A DNA stretch of 64,000 nucleotides from Streptomyces resistomycificus (GCF_001514265.1 NZ_KQ948990.1:837967-901966), one strand, 5' to 3'; counted from the first letter of the stretch, positions 47,223 to 56,545 are shown. Notes: a model not told the origin generated them from the sequence alone. Made by a program: numbers and translations.

Positions 47223-47886
47223 CGCCGCTCGCGGTGTCTCCCCGCGTCCCGTTGCGGGGCGTGCCGAACCGGGACGTGCCGAACCGGGGCTCGTCGAACC
47301 GGACGAGCCGCTGCGGCCCTGGCAGACGGACCGCACCCGCGCCCCGATCGCCACGAAGATAGTCGTGGCGGGAGGCTTCGGCGTCGGCAAGACCACGCTG
47401 GTCACCGCCGTCTCGGAGATCACGCCGCTGCAGACCGAGGCGCTGATGACCGAGGCGAGCGAGGAGCACGACGACCTCACCGCCACGCCCGGCAAGCTGA
47501 CCACCACCGTGGCCATGGACTTCGGCCGCCTCACGCTCGACGACGACCTGGTGCTCTACCTGTTCGGCACGCCGGGCCAGCAGCGGTTCTGGTTCATGTG
47601 GGACGACCTGGTGCGCGGCGCGATCGGCGCCGTCGTCCTCGCGGACACCAGGCGCCTCAAGGACTGCTTCCCCGCGCTGGACTACTTCGAGAGCTGCGGA
47701 CTGCCGTACGTCGTCGCGGTCAACCACTTCGACGGCAGCGAGCGGTTCGAACCGGAGGACGTGCGGGAGGCATTGACGATCCCCGCGCACATACCTGTAA
47801 TGATCATGGATGCGCGCCGCCGGATCTCGGCGATCGAGACCCTCCTGGCTCTGGTGGGCCACGCGCTGGACGTCACACCCGAGTAG
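47203..47886 (+). CDS. Ras-like GTPase (CvnD type)
   Basis: Small GTPase of 227 residues. The P-loop is GGFGVGKTT near residue 58, G3 is LFGTPGQQRFW and the base-recognition motif is AVNHFDGS. The G3 has Pro in place of the usual Asp-x-x-Gly Ala, as in the MglA/CvnD group. The N-terminal 45 residues are a flexible Pro/Arg-rich tail with GRAEPGRAEPG repeats. GTG 47203 is within cvnC, so translation is coupled. Confidence 0.94.
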   Translation: MDSVVSDAARGVSPRPVAGRAEPGRAEPGLVEPDEPLRPWQTDRTRAPIATKIVVAGGFGVGKTTLVTAVSEITPLQTEALMTEASEEHDDLTATPGKLTTTVAMDFGRLTLDDDLVLYLFGTPGQQRFWFMWDDLVRGAIGAVVLADTRRLKDCFPALDYFESCGLPYVVAVNHFDGSERFEPEDVREALTIPAHIPVMIMDARRRISAIETLLALVGHALDVTPE

Positions 47887-47900
47887 GAGAACAGCCCCGT

Positions 47901-49154
47901 ATGCGGAAGATACTCGTCGTCGGAGCCGGCCAGTCCGGACTCCAGCTCGCCCTCGGACTCCAGTCGCACGGGTACGAGGTCACCCTGATGTCCAACCGGA
48001 CCGCGGACGAGATCCGGTCCGGCCGGGTCATGTCGACGCAGTGCATGTTCCCCACGGCACTCCAGCACGAGCGCGATCTCCAGCTGAACTTCTGGGAGTC
48101 CCAGGCCCCGAAGATCGAAGGACTCGGCGTCTCGGTCGCCGCCCCGGGCTCCTGGGGCGAGGGCCCCGCGGCCCGCGCGATCGACTGGGTGGGCCGGCTC
48201 GACGGGTACGCGCAGTCGGTCGACCAGCGGGTGAAGATGGCCGGCTGGATGGAGACCTTCGCGCAGCGCGGCGGCCAGCTGGTCATCCACGGCGCGGCGG
48301 TCGGCGACCTCGACTACTTCTCCCGCTCCTACGACCTGGTGCTGGTGTCGGCGGGCAAGGGCGAACTGGTGTCCATGTTCGCCCGGGACCCGGAGCGGTC
48401 GCCCTACAGCGAGCCGCAGCGTGCGCTGGCCGTCTCGTACGTCCACGGTCTCGACCCGCGTCCGGAGCACCCGGACTACGAGGGGGTCCGCTGCAACCTG
48501 GTCCCCGGCGTCGGCGAACTGTTCGTCATGCCGACGTTCACCACCTCGGGCCGTGCCGACATCCTCTTCTGGGAGGGCATACCCGGCGGCCCGCTCGACG
48601 TCTTCAACGGCGTCAAGGACCCGGCGGAGCACCTCTCCCTGACCCTGGAACTCATGGAGAAGTACGTCCCCTGGGAGCACGCGCGGGCCACCAAGGTCGA
48701 ACTGACCGACGCCGGCGGCACGCTGGCGGGCCGTTACGCACCCACCGTCCGCAACCCCGTCGGCCGCCTCCCCGGGGGTGGAATGGTCCTCGGCGTCGCC
48801 GACGTGGTCGTCGCCAACGACCCGATCACCGGACAGGGCTCCAACTCGGCGTCCAAGTGCGCGGCCGCCTACCTCGCGTCGATCCTCGAGCACGGGGACG
48901 AGGAGTTCGACGAGACCTGGATGCGGGCCACGTTCGACCGCTACTGGGACTCCGCCCAGCACGTCACCAAGTGGACCAACGCGATGCTCGGGCCGCCGCC
49001 GGAGCACGTCCTGAACCTGATCGGCGCGGCCGGGCAGCTGCCGCCGGTGGCTGATCGTTTCGCCAACGGTTTCGACAACCCCGCCGACTTCGAGAACTTC
49101 TTCTACGAGCCCGCGAAGACCGAGGCGTACCTCGCCGAGGTCATGGGTTCCTGA
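47901..49154 (+). CDS. StyA-like FAD-dependent monooxygenase
   Basis: Flavoprotein of 417 residues related to styrene/indole monooxygenase StyA. The FAD-binding GxGxxG is at the N-terminus (ILVVGAGQSGLQLALGLQ) and the second FAD motif is at VVVANDPITGQGSNSASKCA. It starts 14 bp after cvnD and reads the same way, so it is probably the fifth gene of the conservon operon. No reductase (StyB) gene is nearby, so reduced FAD must come from elsewhere. The substrate is unknown. Other conservons carry a cytochrome P450 in this position. Confidence 0.88.
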   Translation: MRKILVVGAGQSGLQLALGLQSHGYEVTLMSNRTADEIRSGRVMSTQCMFPTALQHERDLQLNFWESQAPKIEGLGVSVAAPGSWGEGPAARAIDWVGRLDGYAQSVDQRVKMAGWMETFAQRGGQLVIHGAAVGDLDYFSRSYDLVLVSAGKGELVSMFARDPERSPYSEPQRALAVSYVHGLDPRPEHPDYEGVRCNLVPGVGELFVMPTFTTSGRADILFWEGIPGGPLDVFNGVKDPAEHLSLTLELMEKYVPWEHARATKVELTDAGGTLAGRYAPTVRNPVGRLPGGGMVLGVADVVVANDPITGQGSNSASKCAAAYLASILEHGDEEFDETWMRATFDRYWDSAQHVTKWTNAMLGPPPEHVLNLIGAAGQLPPVADRFANGFDNPADFENFFYEPAKTEAYLAEVMGS

Positions 49155-49182
49155 CCGCCCGGACCGCACGGCGTCCGGCGTC

Positions 49183-50244
49183 TCAGCCCCGCGCCTGTGC
49201 GGGCGGGGCGTCCGGACGCACCGCTCCCAGGATCGGGTACGACGCGATCGGGGAGACCTTGACCTTCTCGCCGGTCCTCGGGGCCTGCACCACCTTGCCC
49301 TCGCCCTGGTACATCGCCACGTGGGTGGCCTCGGGGAAGTAGATCACCAGGTCGCCCGGGCGCAGCTCGTCCAGCTCGATCCTCGGGAGCCGGGCCCACT
49401 GCTCCTGGCTGGTCCGGGGGATCGGGGTCCCGGCGTGCTCCCAGGCCTCGGAGGTCAGGCCCGAGCAGTCGTACGACGTCGGGCCCTCGGCGCCCCACTC
49501 GTACGGCTTCCCGAGCTGCCGCTCGGCGTAGCGCAGCGCCAGCTCGCCCTCCGGGGACGGCTGGCGGTGGCTGCTGAGCGCACCGGAGGTCACGAGCTCG
49601 TCCTGGGCCCTGTCGACGCCCTGCCGCTCGAGCTCGGCCAGCGCGGTGAGCTGTTCGGCGGTGAGGGAGGCGAGGAGCTCCTCGACGTCCTTCAGGTGCT
49701 CGCGTACGGCGTCCCGCTCCTTCTTCTGCCGTGCGGCGACGGTGAGTTGCCGGTCCAGGGCCTTGCGGGCCGCCCGGGCCAGGCCGTCGGCCTTCTTCTC
49801 GCTGCCGGTCAGACGGCCCACCGTCTCGGCCCGCTCGCGCGCCAGCTGGCCGATCAGATGCCCCTGGTCGAGCGCGTGCTGGGGGTCGCGGGCAAGGAGC
49901 AGCCGTACGTACGGGGAGAAGTCGGTGCTGTCCTGGTACTGCTGCCGGGCCAGCCGGCCGGCCGCGCCCCGGCTGTCGTGCAGGGAGAGCCGGGCGCGGG
50001 AGAGCTCGGCGTCCAGGCGCCGCACCTCGGCACGCCGCTTCTTCAGCTCCTCCTCGGTGGCGTTGTACTTCTCGGTGGCCCGCTCGGCCTCTCGGTACAG
50101 CCGCTGAAGGTCCGTCAGCAGCGCGGCCACCGAGCGCTGCCCGGGCTCCGGCGGCTCAGGCACGGCCGCGGCGGGCAGCGGCGCGAGGACGGTTGCGGCC
50201 GCCATCGCCGCCGTACAGACGAGACGCAGAAGCCTTCCTGACAC
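49183..50244 (-). CDS. Secreted NlpC/P60 peptidoglycan hydrolase
   Basis: C40-family D,L-endopeptidase of 353 residues. The signal peptide ends near PLPAAAVPEP. Residues about 35-215 are a coiled coil (YREAERATEKYNATEEELKKR) that may self-inhibit. The catalytic domain at the C-terminus has Cys in TSYDCSGLTSEAW and His in EATHVAMYQ. GTG 50244 has GGAGGTGA upstream. It is convergent with the StyA-like gene. Confidence 0.93.
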   Translation of the reverse strand: MSGRLLRLVCTAAMAAATVLAPLPAAAVPEPPEPGQRSVAALLTDLQRLYREAERATEKYNATEEELKKRRAEVRRLDAELSRARLSLHDSRGAAGRLARQQYQDSTDFSPYVRLLLARDPQHALDQGHLIGQLARERAETVGRLTGSEKKADGLARAARKALDRQLTVAARQKKERDAVREHLKDVEELLASLTAEQLTALAELERQGVDRAQDELVTSGALSSHRQPSPEGELALRYAERQLGKPYEWGAEGPTSYDCSGLTSEAWEHAGTPIPRTSQEQWARLPRIELDELRPGDLVIYFPEATHVAMYQGEGKVVQAPRTGEKVKVSPIASYPILGAVRPDAPPAQARG

Positions 50245-50347
50245 GTCATCACCTCCGGTGCGGAGCAGCCCTTCCGCTCCGCACCGCGAGCATCAGACGT
50301 GGGCGGCGGGTCCGCGCGCGGGATGTGCGCGGTTCGGCGCAACCCGG

Positions 50348-50665
50348 TCACCCGTCGGTGGCGTCCGGCTTGCCGCCCGGCGTGGCGTCCGGCCTGGACC
50401 AGGGCCACCTGCGTCGGCCGGCCTGCCCCGTGGGGTCGTACTCGTACTTCCATCCCTGGTGGAGTCCGAGCTTCTTGCCGTGCGCGCGCGGGACCCGGCG
50501 GTAGACGAGGACGGTGGGCGGGCCGCCGGCGGCGTCCGGGACGGGGATGCGGTAGGTCTTGGGCGGATGCCCGGTGACGCCCAGCAGGACGGGCAGCACC
50601 CGCCCGTCCATGGGGCCGCCCTCGAAGGGGGTGTCTTCGCTCTTCACGGCACCAGTGTCGGCCAT
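50348..50665 (-). CDS. Conserved hypothetical protein
   Basis: Protein of 105 residues. Residues 20-75 have a beta-strand pattern (GRVLPVLLGVTGHPPKTYRIPVPD, then TVLVYRRVPRAHGKKLGLHQGWKYEYDPTG). The rest is a disordered Pro/Asp/Gly-rich tail. Similar small proteins occur in streptomycetes; I cannot give a function. It shares its strand with the hydrolase downstream. Confidence 0.68.
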   Translation of the reverse strand: MADTGAVKSEDTPFEGGPMDGRVLPVLLGVTGHPPKTYRIPVPDAAGGPPTVLVYRRVPRAHGKKLGLHQGWKYEYDPTGQAGRRRWPWSRPDATPGGKPDATDG

Positions 50666-50711
50666 CCGTCGCGAGGGCCTGCCTCGCGGGGGCCGGCCGT
50701 CGGCGCAGGGG

Positions 50712-51365
50712 TCAGAGATCCGCGGAGAGGGCCTCGACCAGCGCCGCGGTCTGCTGGTCCCGCCGCGCGGTCACCGACAGGACCGCCACGAACTGCTCCA
50801 CCAGCCAGTCCCGCAGTTCGGCGGCGGGCGGCTGCTTGTCCTCGTCCAGCCAGATGAGGGAGGCCGCCTCGACCGCCGTGATCCACATCCGGACGGTCAT
50901 CCGCAGCCGGGGGCCGGCTTCCGTGACCTCCAGGTGCCGCATGATGTGCTCGGCGGCGGCCCGTCGCACGCCGTCCACCGTGGCCGTCGTCCGGGACGTC
51001 TCGACGACGCTGCCGCCCTGCAGGAGGGCGCTGAAGCCTGCGTCGTGCTGGTCGACGAAGGCGAGGTAGCGGTCCAGGGCGCGGGAGAGGCGGGGGAGGA
51101 GGGGGCCCTGAAGGGGCTCGTCGAAGCAGTTGCGCAGCTCCTCGGCGGCGGACCGGAGGGCGGCCTCGTACAGCTGCTGCTTGCCGCCCGGGAAGTACCG
51201 GTACACGAGCGGCCGCGACACCCCGGCCGCCTCCGCCACGTCGTCGAGCGACACCTCCTCGGGCGCCCGGTGCGCGAAGAGCGACAGCGCGGCGTCGAGC
51301 AGCTGACTGCGCCGCTCCTCGACGCTGAGACGGCGGTAGGCGGGGGTGGGCGCGGAGGGGGTCAT
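50712..51365 (-). CDS. TetR family regulator next to the AurF-like oxygenase
   Basis: Repressor of 217 residues. The HTH spans residues 12-60 (ERRSQLLDAALSLFAHRAPEEVSLDDVAEAAGVSRPLVYRYF), followed by a helical ligand domain. It follows the oxygenase gene by 75 bp on the same strand and may form an operon with it. The obvious guess is control of its own operon. Confidence 0.9.
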   Translation of the reverse strand: MTPSAPTPAYRRLSVEERRSQLLDAALSLFAHRAPEEVSLDDVAEAAGVSRPLVYRYFPGGKQQLYEAALRSAAEELRNCFDEPLQGPLLPRLSRALDRYLAFVDQHDAGFSALLQGGSVVETSRTTATVDGVRRAAAEHIMRHLEVTEAGPRLRMTVRMWITAVEAASLIWLDEDKQPPAAELRDWLVEQFVAVLSVTARRDQQTAALVEALSADL

Positions 51366-51440
51366 GACGGGCAGCGTAACCGGCGCACCCCCGCGGACCC
51401 CCGGCCCAACCCGCTGCCCAGGGCTGTCCGCCGACAGGCC

Positions 51441-52379
51441 CTAGGCGAGCAGCCCGGAGGACCGCCACAGGCGTCGGCCGACGCCCCGCAGTACCCCGAT
51501 GTCGTCCAGGAAGTCGGTCAGGCGCTTGGCTCCCGTCTGCATGATCTCCCGGCGGTGGCCGCTGGCCTGGACCTGGGCGAGGGCCTCACGTCGGTCCAGG
51601 CCCACGTTCGTGTAGACGTCCGGGTTCACGAACGCCACCGAGAACACCCGGGCGAACTCGCCGGAGGTGACCCGGGTGAACTCCTGCGACCACCTGGGCG
51701 CGGTCACCATCTGGCGCCGCAGCTCCTCACGGGCGTACCGCACATGGCGGGCCTCCTCGACCACGTGGATCCGGGTCACCCCGCGGATCAGGGTCTGCAC
51801 CCGCTCGTCGGGGAAGGTCAGCCGCTGCATCCAGTCGAGGATCTCCTCGCCCAGCAGGGTGGCGGTGAAGGAACCCGGCGTGGTGGAGATCGTCTTGAAC
51901 AGCCGGCCGAGGTGCTGGTGGGCGCGGCTCACCGGGTACCAGGGCGTGCCCCCCTGCTCGATCAGCCGGGCGAACATCTTCGAGTGGCGGCACTCGTCCT
52001 CGATCTCCGTGAGCGCGTACCGCACGTGCGCGCTCGTCGCCGCCTTGTCGTAGATGTGCCGCACCAGCAGCTGCATCAGGATGATCTCGAACCAGATGCC
52101 CAACGAGGCCAGCGCCGCCGCCTCGTGCCGCGACAGCAGGATCCGCTGGTCCTCGCTCATCCGCTTCCACAACGGCGTGTCGTACAGCGACACCAGCTCC
52201 GGCGGCCAGAACCACCTGCCCTCCTCGAAGGGCGCGTCCCAGTCCAGTTCCTTGTCCGGGTCGAAGGAGTGCTTCGCGGAGGAGGCGAGCAGCCGCTCGG
52301 CCACCTGCTCCCGGTCCTTGAGCAGCCCGAGCGCGTCGCGCAGCCCGTCCAGCGCGTCGGCTTCGGTCAGGGTCGTCAT
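51441..52379 (-). CDS. AurF-like di-iron N-oxygenase family protein
   Basis: Ferritin-like oxygenase of 312 residues in the p-aminobenzoate N-oxygenase (AurF) family. Iron ligands fit EIEDECRHSKMF (Glu and ExxH), LLGEEILDW and VVEEARHVRYARE (EExxH). AurF converts an arylamine to a nitroarene; related enzymes oxidise other amines. No polyketide or nonribosomal genes lie near, so this copy is not in a biosynthetic cluster and the substrate is unknown. GAGG lies 10 bases before the ATG. Confidence 0.85.
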   Translation of the reverse strand: MTTLTEADALDGLRDALGLLKDREQVAERLLASSAKHSFDPDKELDWDAPFEEGRWFWPPELVSLYDTPLWKRMSEDQRILLSRHEAAALASLGIWFEIILMQLLVRHIYDKAATSAHVRYALTEIEDECRHSKMFARLIEQGGTPWYPVSRAHQHLGRLFKTISTTPGSFTATLLGEEILDWMQRLTFPDERVQTLIRGVTRIHVVEEARHVRYAREELRRQMVTAPRWSQEFTRVTSGEFARVFSVAFVNPDVYTNVGLDRREALAQVQASGHRREIMQTGAKRLTDFLDDIGVLRGVGRRLWRSSGLLA

Positions 52380-52431
52380 GGCTGATCCACCTCGTCGTGT
52401 GTTACCGGCGGTTCACTTCTCCTGCCGTCTT

Positions 52432-52460
52432 ATGAGACTGCCTGTCAGCAAGCGCGTCAA
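52432..52460 (-). promoter_or_regulatory. Candidate promoter of the AurF-like gene
   Basis: On the minus strand TTGACG (52460-52455) is followed by a 17-bp spacer and TCTCAT (52437-52432). The spacer holds CTGACAGGCAG, which has short inverted arms and could be a repressor site. The -10 is a weak match. Confidence 0.35.
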
Positions 52461-52519
52461 TCCCCTCCGCACGACTTGTTGACCCGGTGTCTACATGTGG
52501 CCGGGGAAGGAGCCGGACC

Positions 52520-53041
52520 TCAGACCGGGCACCCGAGGTCGTCGGCGACCTCCCCCGTCGCCGGCTGCCCCGTCGCCGGCTCCGCCGCGCCCGCCGGGAA
52601 CGACGTCCGCAGGGTGAAGGCGTAGGGCGTGGGGCCGTTGGCCCGCAGGTGCAGCAGGCGGGCCTCGGCCTCCGCGACGGTCGGGCGGTGCCCGGCCGGA
52701 ACCCACCACAGCGCCGTCATCGCCTCCTGCACGCGCTCGAACCACTCCCGGCGGCGGGAGAGCATCTCGCGGTGCCGGCCCTGGTACATGTACGCCGTCA
52801 GCGCGTTCGGGTCGCGCCACACCGTCATGTTGATGATCAGCCACTGGTCGTCGAAGACGCTGATGTCCGTGGCGTCGTCGCCCTCCTCGGACTGCAGCCG
52901 CCACACGAAGCCGTCGGCGGCCTCCGCGTCGGCGTTCACGGGGTCGAGGGCGTCGACGAAGTCCTTCAACTGCGGGGAGTCCAGCGGGGCTTGGAGGCGG
53001 GCGAGGTTGACCTGGGCGAGTTCGTACGCGGCTGTCGTCAT
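52520..53041 (-). CDS. DUF3291 domain protein
   Basis: Protein of 173 residues of the dimeric alpha-beta barrel type. It begins YELAQVNLARLQAPLDSPQLKDFVDALD and has DGFVWRLQSEEGDDATDI and WRDPNALTAYMYQGRHREMLSRRREWFE, the DUF3291 signatures. Function not known. ATG 53041 is used; the frame upstream lacks family sequence. Confidence 0.88.
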   Translation of the reverse strand: MTTAAYELAQVNLARLQAPLDSPQLKDFVDALDPVNADAEAADGFVWRLQSEEGDDATDISVFDDQWLIINMTVWRDPNALTAYMYQGRHREMLSRRREWFERVQEAMTALWWVPAGHRPTVAEAEARLLHLRANGPTPYAFTLRTSFPAGAAEPATGQPATGEVADDLGCPV

Positions 53042-53123
53042 GGACCGAACGATAGGTCGGGAGACCACGGGTCGCCCAGACCCCGTCTCAGCAGACGGGC
53101 ATCACCCGTCCGCTCCGGACGGC

Positions 53124-54599
53124 TCAACGGCCTCTGCCACCCGCGGACTTCAGGACCGCCTCCATCACGGCCCGGGCGATCGGTGCCGCGTCACCGCCCC
53201 CGCTGATCTCCCCGCGGTCCGCCTCCGCGTCCTCCACCACCACCGCGACCGCCACCTTCGCCTCCATGTCACGGTGGTCCTGCGCCCAGGAGACGAACCA
53301 GGCGTACGGCGTCCCGGAGTTGCCGAGGCCGTGCTGGGCGGTGCCGGTCTTGCCGCCGACGGTGGCCCCGCGGATCGCGGCGTTGGTGCCGGTGCCGTCC
53401 GTGACCACCTCCGTCATCAGCTCCCTGAGCCGGGCGGCGGTCGCCGGGTGCATCGCCTGCCGCAGCGGGCGCGCCCCGGCCGTCTCGACCGTGGAGCCAC
53501 CCGCCCGGGTGGTCCGCTCCACCAGGTACGGCTGCCGCACCTGGCCGCCGTTGGCGACCGCCGCCGACACCATCGCCATCTGCAGGGGCGTGGCCCGCGT
53601 GTTGTACTGCCCGATCGACGACAGCGCCAGCTGCGCCTTGTCGACGGAGGTGTCGAAGGTGCTCTGCGCCACCGAGAACGGGATCCTCAGGGCCGTGTCG
53701 TTGAACCCGAAGGCCTGTGCCGTCGCCGTCATGTTCCGGACGCCCACTCGCACACCCAGCTTGGCGAACACCGTGTTGCACGACCACTTGAACGCCTCCC
53801 GCAGGGAGAGGTTCTCGCAGCCGTCCGACTCGTTCGTCAGCCGCGTCGTCGTCCCGGGCAGCCGGTAGGGGGCCGGCGAGTCGGTCCGCTGGTCGACGTC
53901 CTTGACCACGCCCGCGTCCAGTGCCGCCGCCGCGGTCACCACCTTGAAGGTCGACCCCGGCGGATACGTCTTGCGCACCGCCCGGTTCAGCATCGGCTTG
54001 TCCGCGTCGCCGTTCAGCCGCGTCCAGGACCGGCCCACCGCCGAGTCGTTCCCGGACAGCGCCGCCGGGTCGTACGACGGCGTCGACACCAGCGCCAGGA
54101 TCCGTCCGGTCGACGGCTCGATCGCCGCCACCGCGCCCTTGCGCCCGTCCAGCCCGTCGTACGCGGCCTGCTGGGCCGCCCGGTCGAGGGTCGTCGCCAC
54201 GTCACCGCCGGCGTTCTGGGAGCGCGTGAAGTCGTTCCACAGCGGGAACGGCGACAGCATCGGGTCCGCTCCGGACAGCACCGAGTCCTCGGAGTGCTCC
54301 AGGAGGGCCGTCCCGTACTCCTGCGAGGCGTACCCGGTGACGGGGGCGTACAACGGCCCGTCCTCGTACGTCCGTTCGTAGCGGAGCTGTTCTCCGGTGT
54401 CCCGGGAGCCGGTCACCGGCAGGCCGCCGACCAGGATGTCGCCGCGCGGCTGGCCGTAACGGGCGATGGTGTGACGGCGGTTGGCCGGGTTCTCGTCGTA
54501 GGAAGCGGCCTGGAAGACCTGGATCCGGGTCGCGTTGACGAACAGTGCCACCAGCAGCAGGGCGCAGAAGAAGGCGGAGTGGCGGATGTGGCGGGTCAT
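53124..54599 (-). CDS. Class B penicillin-binding protein (PBP2/PbpA type)
   Basis: Peptidoglycan transpeptidase of 491 residues with one N-terminal membrane anchor (FFCALLLVALFVNA). Active-site motifs are all present: PPGSTFK (Ser nucleophile), KWSCN and VGGKTGTAQHG. The N-terminal half is the allosteric/pedestal domain. It follows the FtsW/RodA gene by 16 bp, the classic pairing of a SEDS glycosyltransferase with its transpeptidase. Likely role is wall synthesis in growth or sporulation; it is not clear whether it serves division or elongation. Confidence 0.95.
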   Translation of the reverse strand: MTRHIRHSAFFCALLLVALFVNATRIQVFQAASYDENPANRRHTIARYGQPRGDILVGGLPVTGSRDTGEQLRYERTYEDGPLYAPVTGYASQEYGTALLEHSEDSVLSGADPMLSPFPLWNDFTRSQNAGGDVATTLDRAAQQAAYDGLDGRKGAVAAIEPSTGRILALVSTPSYDPAALSGNDSAVGRSWTRLNGDADKPMLNRAVRKTYPPGSTFKVVTAAAALDAGVVKDVDQRTDSPAPYRLPGTTTRLTNESDGCENLSLREAFKWSCNTVFAKLGVRVGVRNMTATAQAFGFNDTALRIPFSVAQSTFDTSVDKAQLALSSIGQYNTRATPLQMAMVSAAVANGGQVRQPYLVERTTRAGGSTVETAGARPLRQAMHPATAARLRELMTEVVTDGTGTNAAIRGATVGGKTGTAQHGLGNSGTPYAWFVSWAQDHRDMEAKVAVAVVVEDAEADRGEISGGGDAAPIARAVMEAVLKSAGGRGR

Positions 54600-54615
54600 C
54601 GGGCCTCCCGGTGTC

Positions 54616-55977
54616 TCACGGCGCCTGGCGGCCGTCGTACTGGCTGCGGGCCGAGTCGCTCACCCGGATCAGCAGCGCCACGATCGCCCAGTTGGTGACG
54701 ACCGAGGAGCCGCCCTGCGCGAGGAACGGCATCGCCATGCCGGTCAGCGGGATCAGGCCGGTCACCCCGCCCGCGATCACGAACACCTGGAGCGCCACGA
54801 TCGAGGCGAGCCCCACCGCGAGCAGCCGCCCGAAGGGGTCGCGCAGGGCGAAGCCCGCCCGGTAGCCGCGCTCCACGAGCAGCGCGTACAGGAGGAAGAT
54901 CGCGGCCAGGCCGGCCAGGCCCAGCTCCTCGCCCGCCGTGGCCAGGATGAAGTCCGACTTGACGGCGAAGCCGATGAGGACGGAGTGGCCGAGCCCCAGG
55001 CCGGTGCCGAGGACTCCGCCGGCGGCGAAGGCGAACAGCGACTGGGCCAGCTGGTTGGGGCCCTGGCCCGCCTCGATCGACGCGAACGGATGCAGCCAGT
55101 CCTCGACCCGGCTGTGCACGTGCGGCTCCAGCCAGCCCACGGCGACCGCGCCCAGCGCGGCCAGTAGCAGGCCGACGGCGATCCAGCCGGTGCGGCCGGT
55201 GGCGACGTACAGCAGGACGACGAACAGGCCGAAGAACAGCAGCGAGGTCCCCAGGTCCCGCTCCAGGATCAGCACCCCCACGCTCAGCAGCCAGACGGCG
55301 ACGATCGGGCCCAGGACGCGGCCGGTGGGGAGCTGGAGCCGCCAGATCCGGCGGCCGGCGTAGGCGAGCGCGTTGCGGTTGGCCGCCAGGTAGGCGGCGA
55401 AGAACACCGCGAGCAGCACCTTCGCGAACTCGCCCGGCTGGATGGAGAACCCGGCGATCCGGATCCAGATCCGGGCGCCGTTCACCGCCGGGAAGAAGAT
55501 CGGCAGGATGAGCAGGACCATCGCGGCGGCGACACAGACGTAGGCGTACCGCGTCAGGACGCGGTGGTCCCGCAGCAGCAGGACGACCACGATGAACAGG
55601 GCCACCCCGAGCGTGGACCACACCAGCTGGGTGGGCGCGGCCCGGTCGCCGGGGGTCTCCAGGTCCAGCCGGTAGATCAGGACGAGGCCCAGACCGTTGA
55701 GCAGTACGCCGATCGGCAGCAGCAGGGGGTCGGCGTCCGGGGCGCGCAGGCGGACCGCGATGTGCGCGAGCAGTGCGAGCACGCCGAGCCCGGCGCCGTA
55801 ACCTGCGGCGCCGGGCGGGATGCTGCCGTTCTTGGCGAGGCCGACGTCGCAGTAGCCGTACACGGACAGCAGGACGGCGAGGACGATGAGGGACAGTTCG
55901 ATGCCACGGCGCCGGGGGAGGCGTACGGCGGGAGCGGGGGCGTCCACCCGTACGACGGTGGTTCCGACCTTGGTCAT
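54616..55977 (-). CDS. FtsW/RodA/SpoVE family SEDS glycosyltransferase
   Basis: Membrane protein of 453 residues with about ten transmembrane helices that polymerises lipid II into glycan strands. Family motifs include WIRIAGFSIQPGEFAKVLLAVFFAAYLA, LERDLGTSLLFFG with a key acidic residue, and the end GMAMPFLAQGGSSVVTNWAIVALLIRVSD. The N-terminal 25 residues are Pro/Arg-rich and cytoplasmic. It partners the downstream penicillin-binding protein. Streptomyces carries several such genes; this one is not ftsW of the dcw cluster. Confidence 0.95.
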   Translation of the reverse strand: MTKVGTTVVRVDAPAPAVRLPRRRGIELSLIVLAVLLSVYGYCDVGLAKNGSIPPGAAGYGAGLGVLALLAHIAVRLRAPDADPLLLPIGVLLNGLGLVLIYRLDLETPGDRAAPTQLVWSTLGVALFIVVVLLLRDHRVLTRYAYVCVAAAMVLLILPIFFPAVNGARIWIRIAGFSIQPGEFAKVLLAVFFAAYLAANRNALAYAGRRIWRLQLPTGRVLGPIVAVWLLSVGVLILERDLGTSLLFFGLFVVLLYVATGRTGWIAVGLLLAALGAVAVGWLEPHVHSRVEDWLHPFASIEAGQGPNQLAQSLFAFAAGGVLGTGLGLGHSVLIGFAVKSDFILATAGEELGLAGLAAIFLLYALLVERGYRAGFALRDPFGRLLAVGLASIVALQVFVIAGGVTGLIPLTGMAMPFLAQGGSSVVTNWAIVALLIRVSDSARSQYDGRQAP

Positions 55978-56020
55978 GTCCGGAACCTACCCAAATGAGA
56001 CGCCTTGTGAGCCTTCGTCA

Positions 56021-56431
56021 TCAGCACCAGCGGGGCGCGGGCCCGATGTTGTCGATGAAGCGGGCCGGTCCCCAGGCCCAGGTGCCGTCCGCGATCTGGT
56101 ACCAGAGGGGGTTCCCGTGCACCGAGGGGCCGCCCACCTTGCAGAAGATGTTGAGGATCTCCCCCCGGTCGGCGTACCGGATGACCTGCGCGCCACGCGT
56201 CGGGGCGCTGCGCAGGGCCAGCGAGTCGGCGGTGACGACCCCCCGGTAGAAGCGCCGGTTGTCGCCGCCCTGGTTCTGGCCCCAGTCGGCGCCGCTCTGG
56301 CCCTGCTCCCACCCGTCGTTGCCCGGGGTCTGTCCCCAGTCGTCGCTCGCGAAGGCGGGAGCGGCGGTGACGGCGGTGGTGAGGAGGGTGCCGACGGCGA
56401 GTGCTATGGCGCAGCGGGAACGCAGGGACAT
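56021..56431 (-). CDS. Secreted SH3-like domain protein
   Basis: Protein of 136 residues with a signal peptide (ALAVGTLLTTAVTAAPAFAS). The next 30 residues are Gly/Gln/Trp-rich (GWEQGQSGADWGQNQGG), followed by an SH3b-type fold (VVTADSLALRSAPTRGAQVIRYADRG, ILNIFCKVGGPSVHGNPLWYQI). It ends in Cys. Bacterial SH3 domains often bind peptidoglycan. Its location behind the wall-synthesis pair supports an envelope role, though it has no enzyme domain. Confidence 0.85.
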   Translation of the reverse strand: MSLRSRCAIALAVGTLLTTAVTAAPAFASDDWGQTPGNDGWEQGQSGADWGQNQGGDNRRFYRGVVTADSLALRSAPTRGAQVIRYADRGEILNIFCKVGGPSVHGNPLWYQIADGTWAWGPARFIDNIGPAPRWC

Positions 56432-56545
56432 GGGGTACCTCCACGAATGGGGTGAAGCTGACTATTCGCCACATTAGGATCGGTGGTCGGCCCCCGCCCG
56501 CCACGCTGGTCCATAGGGGCGCCCCGAAGCGGACGCGGCAGACGG

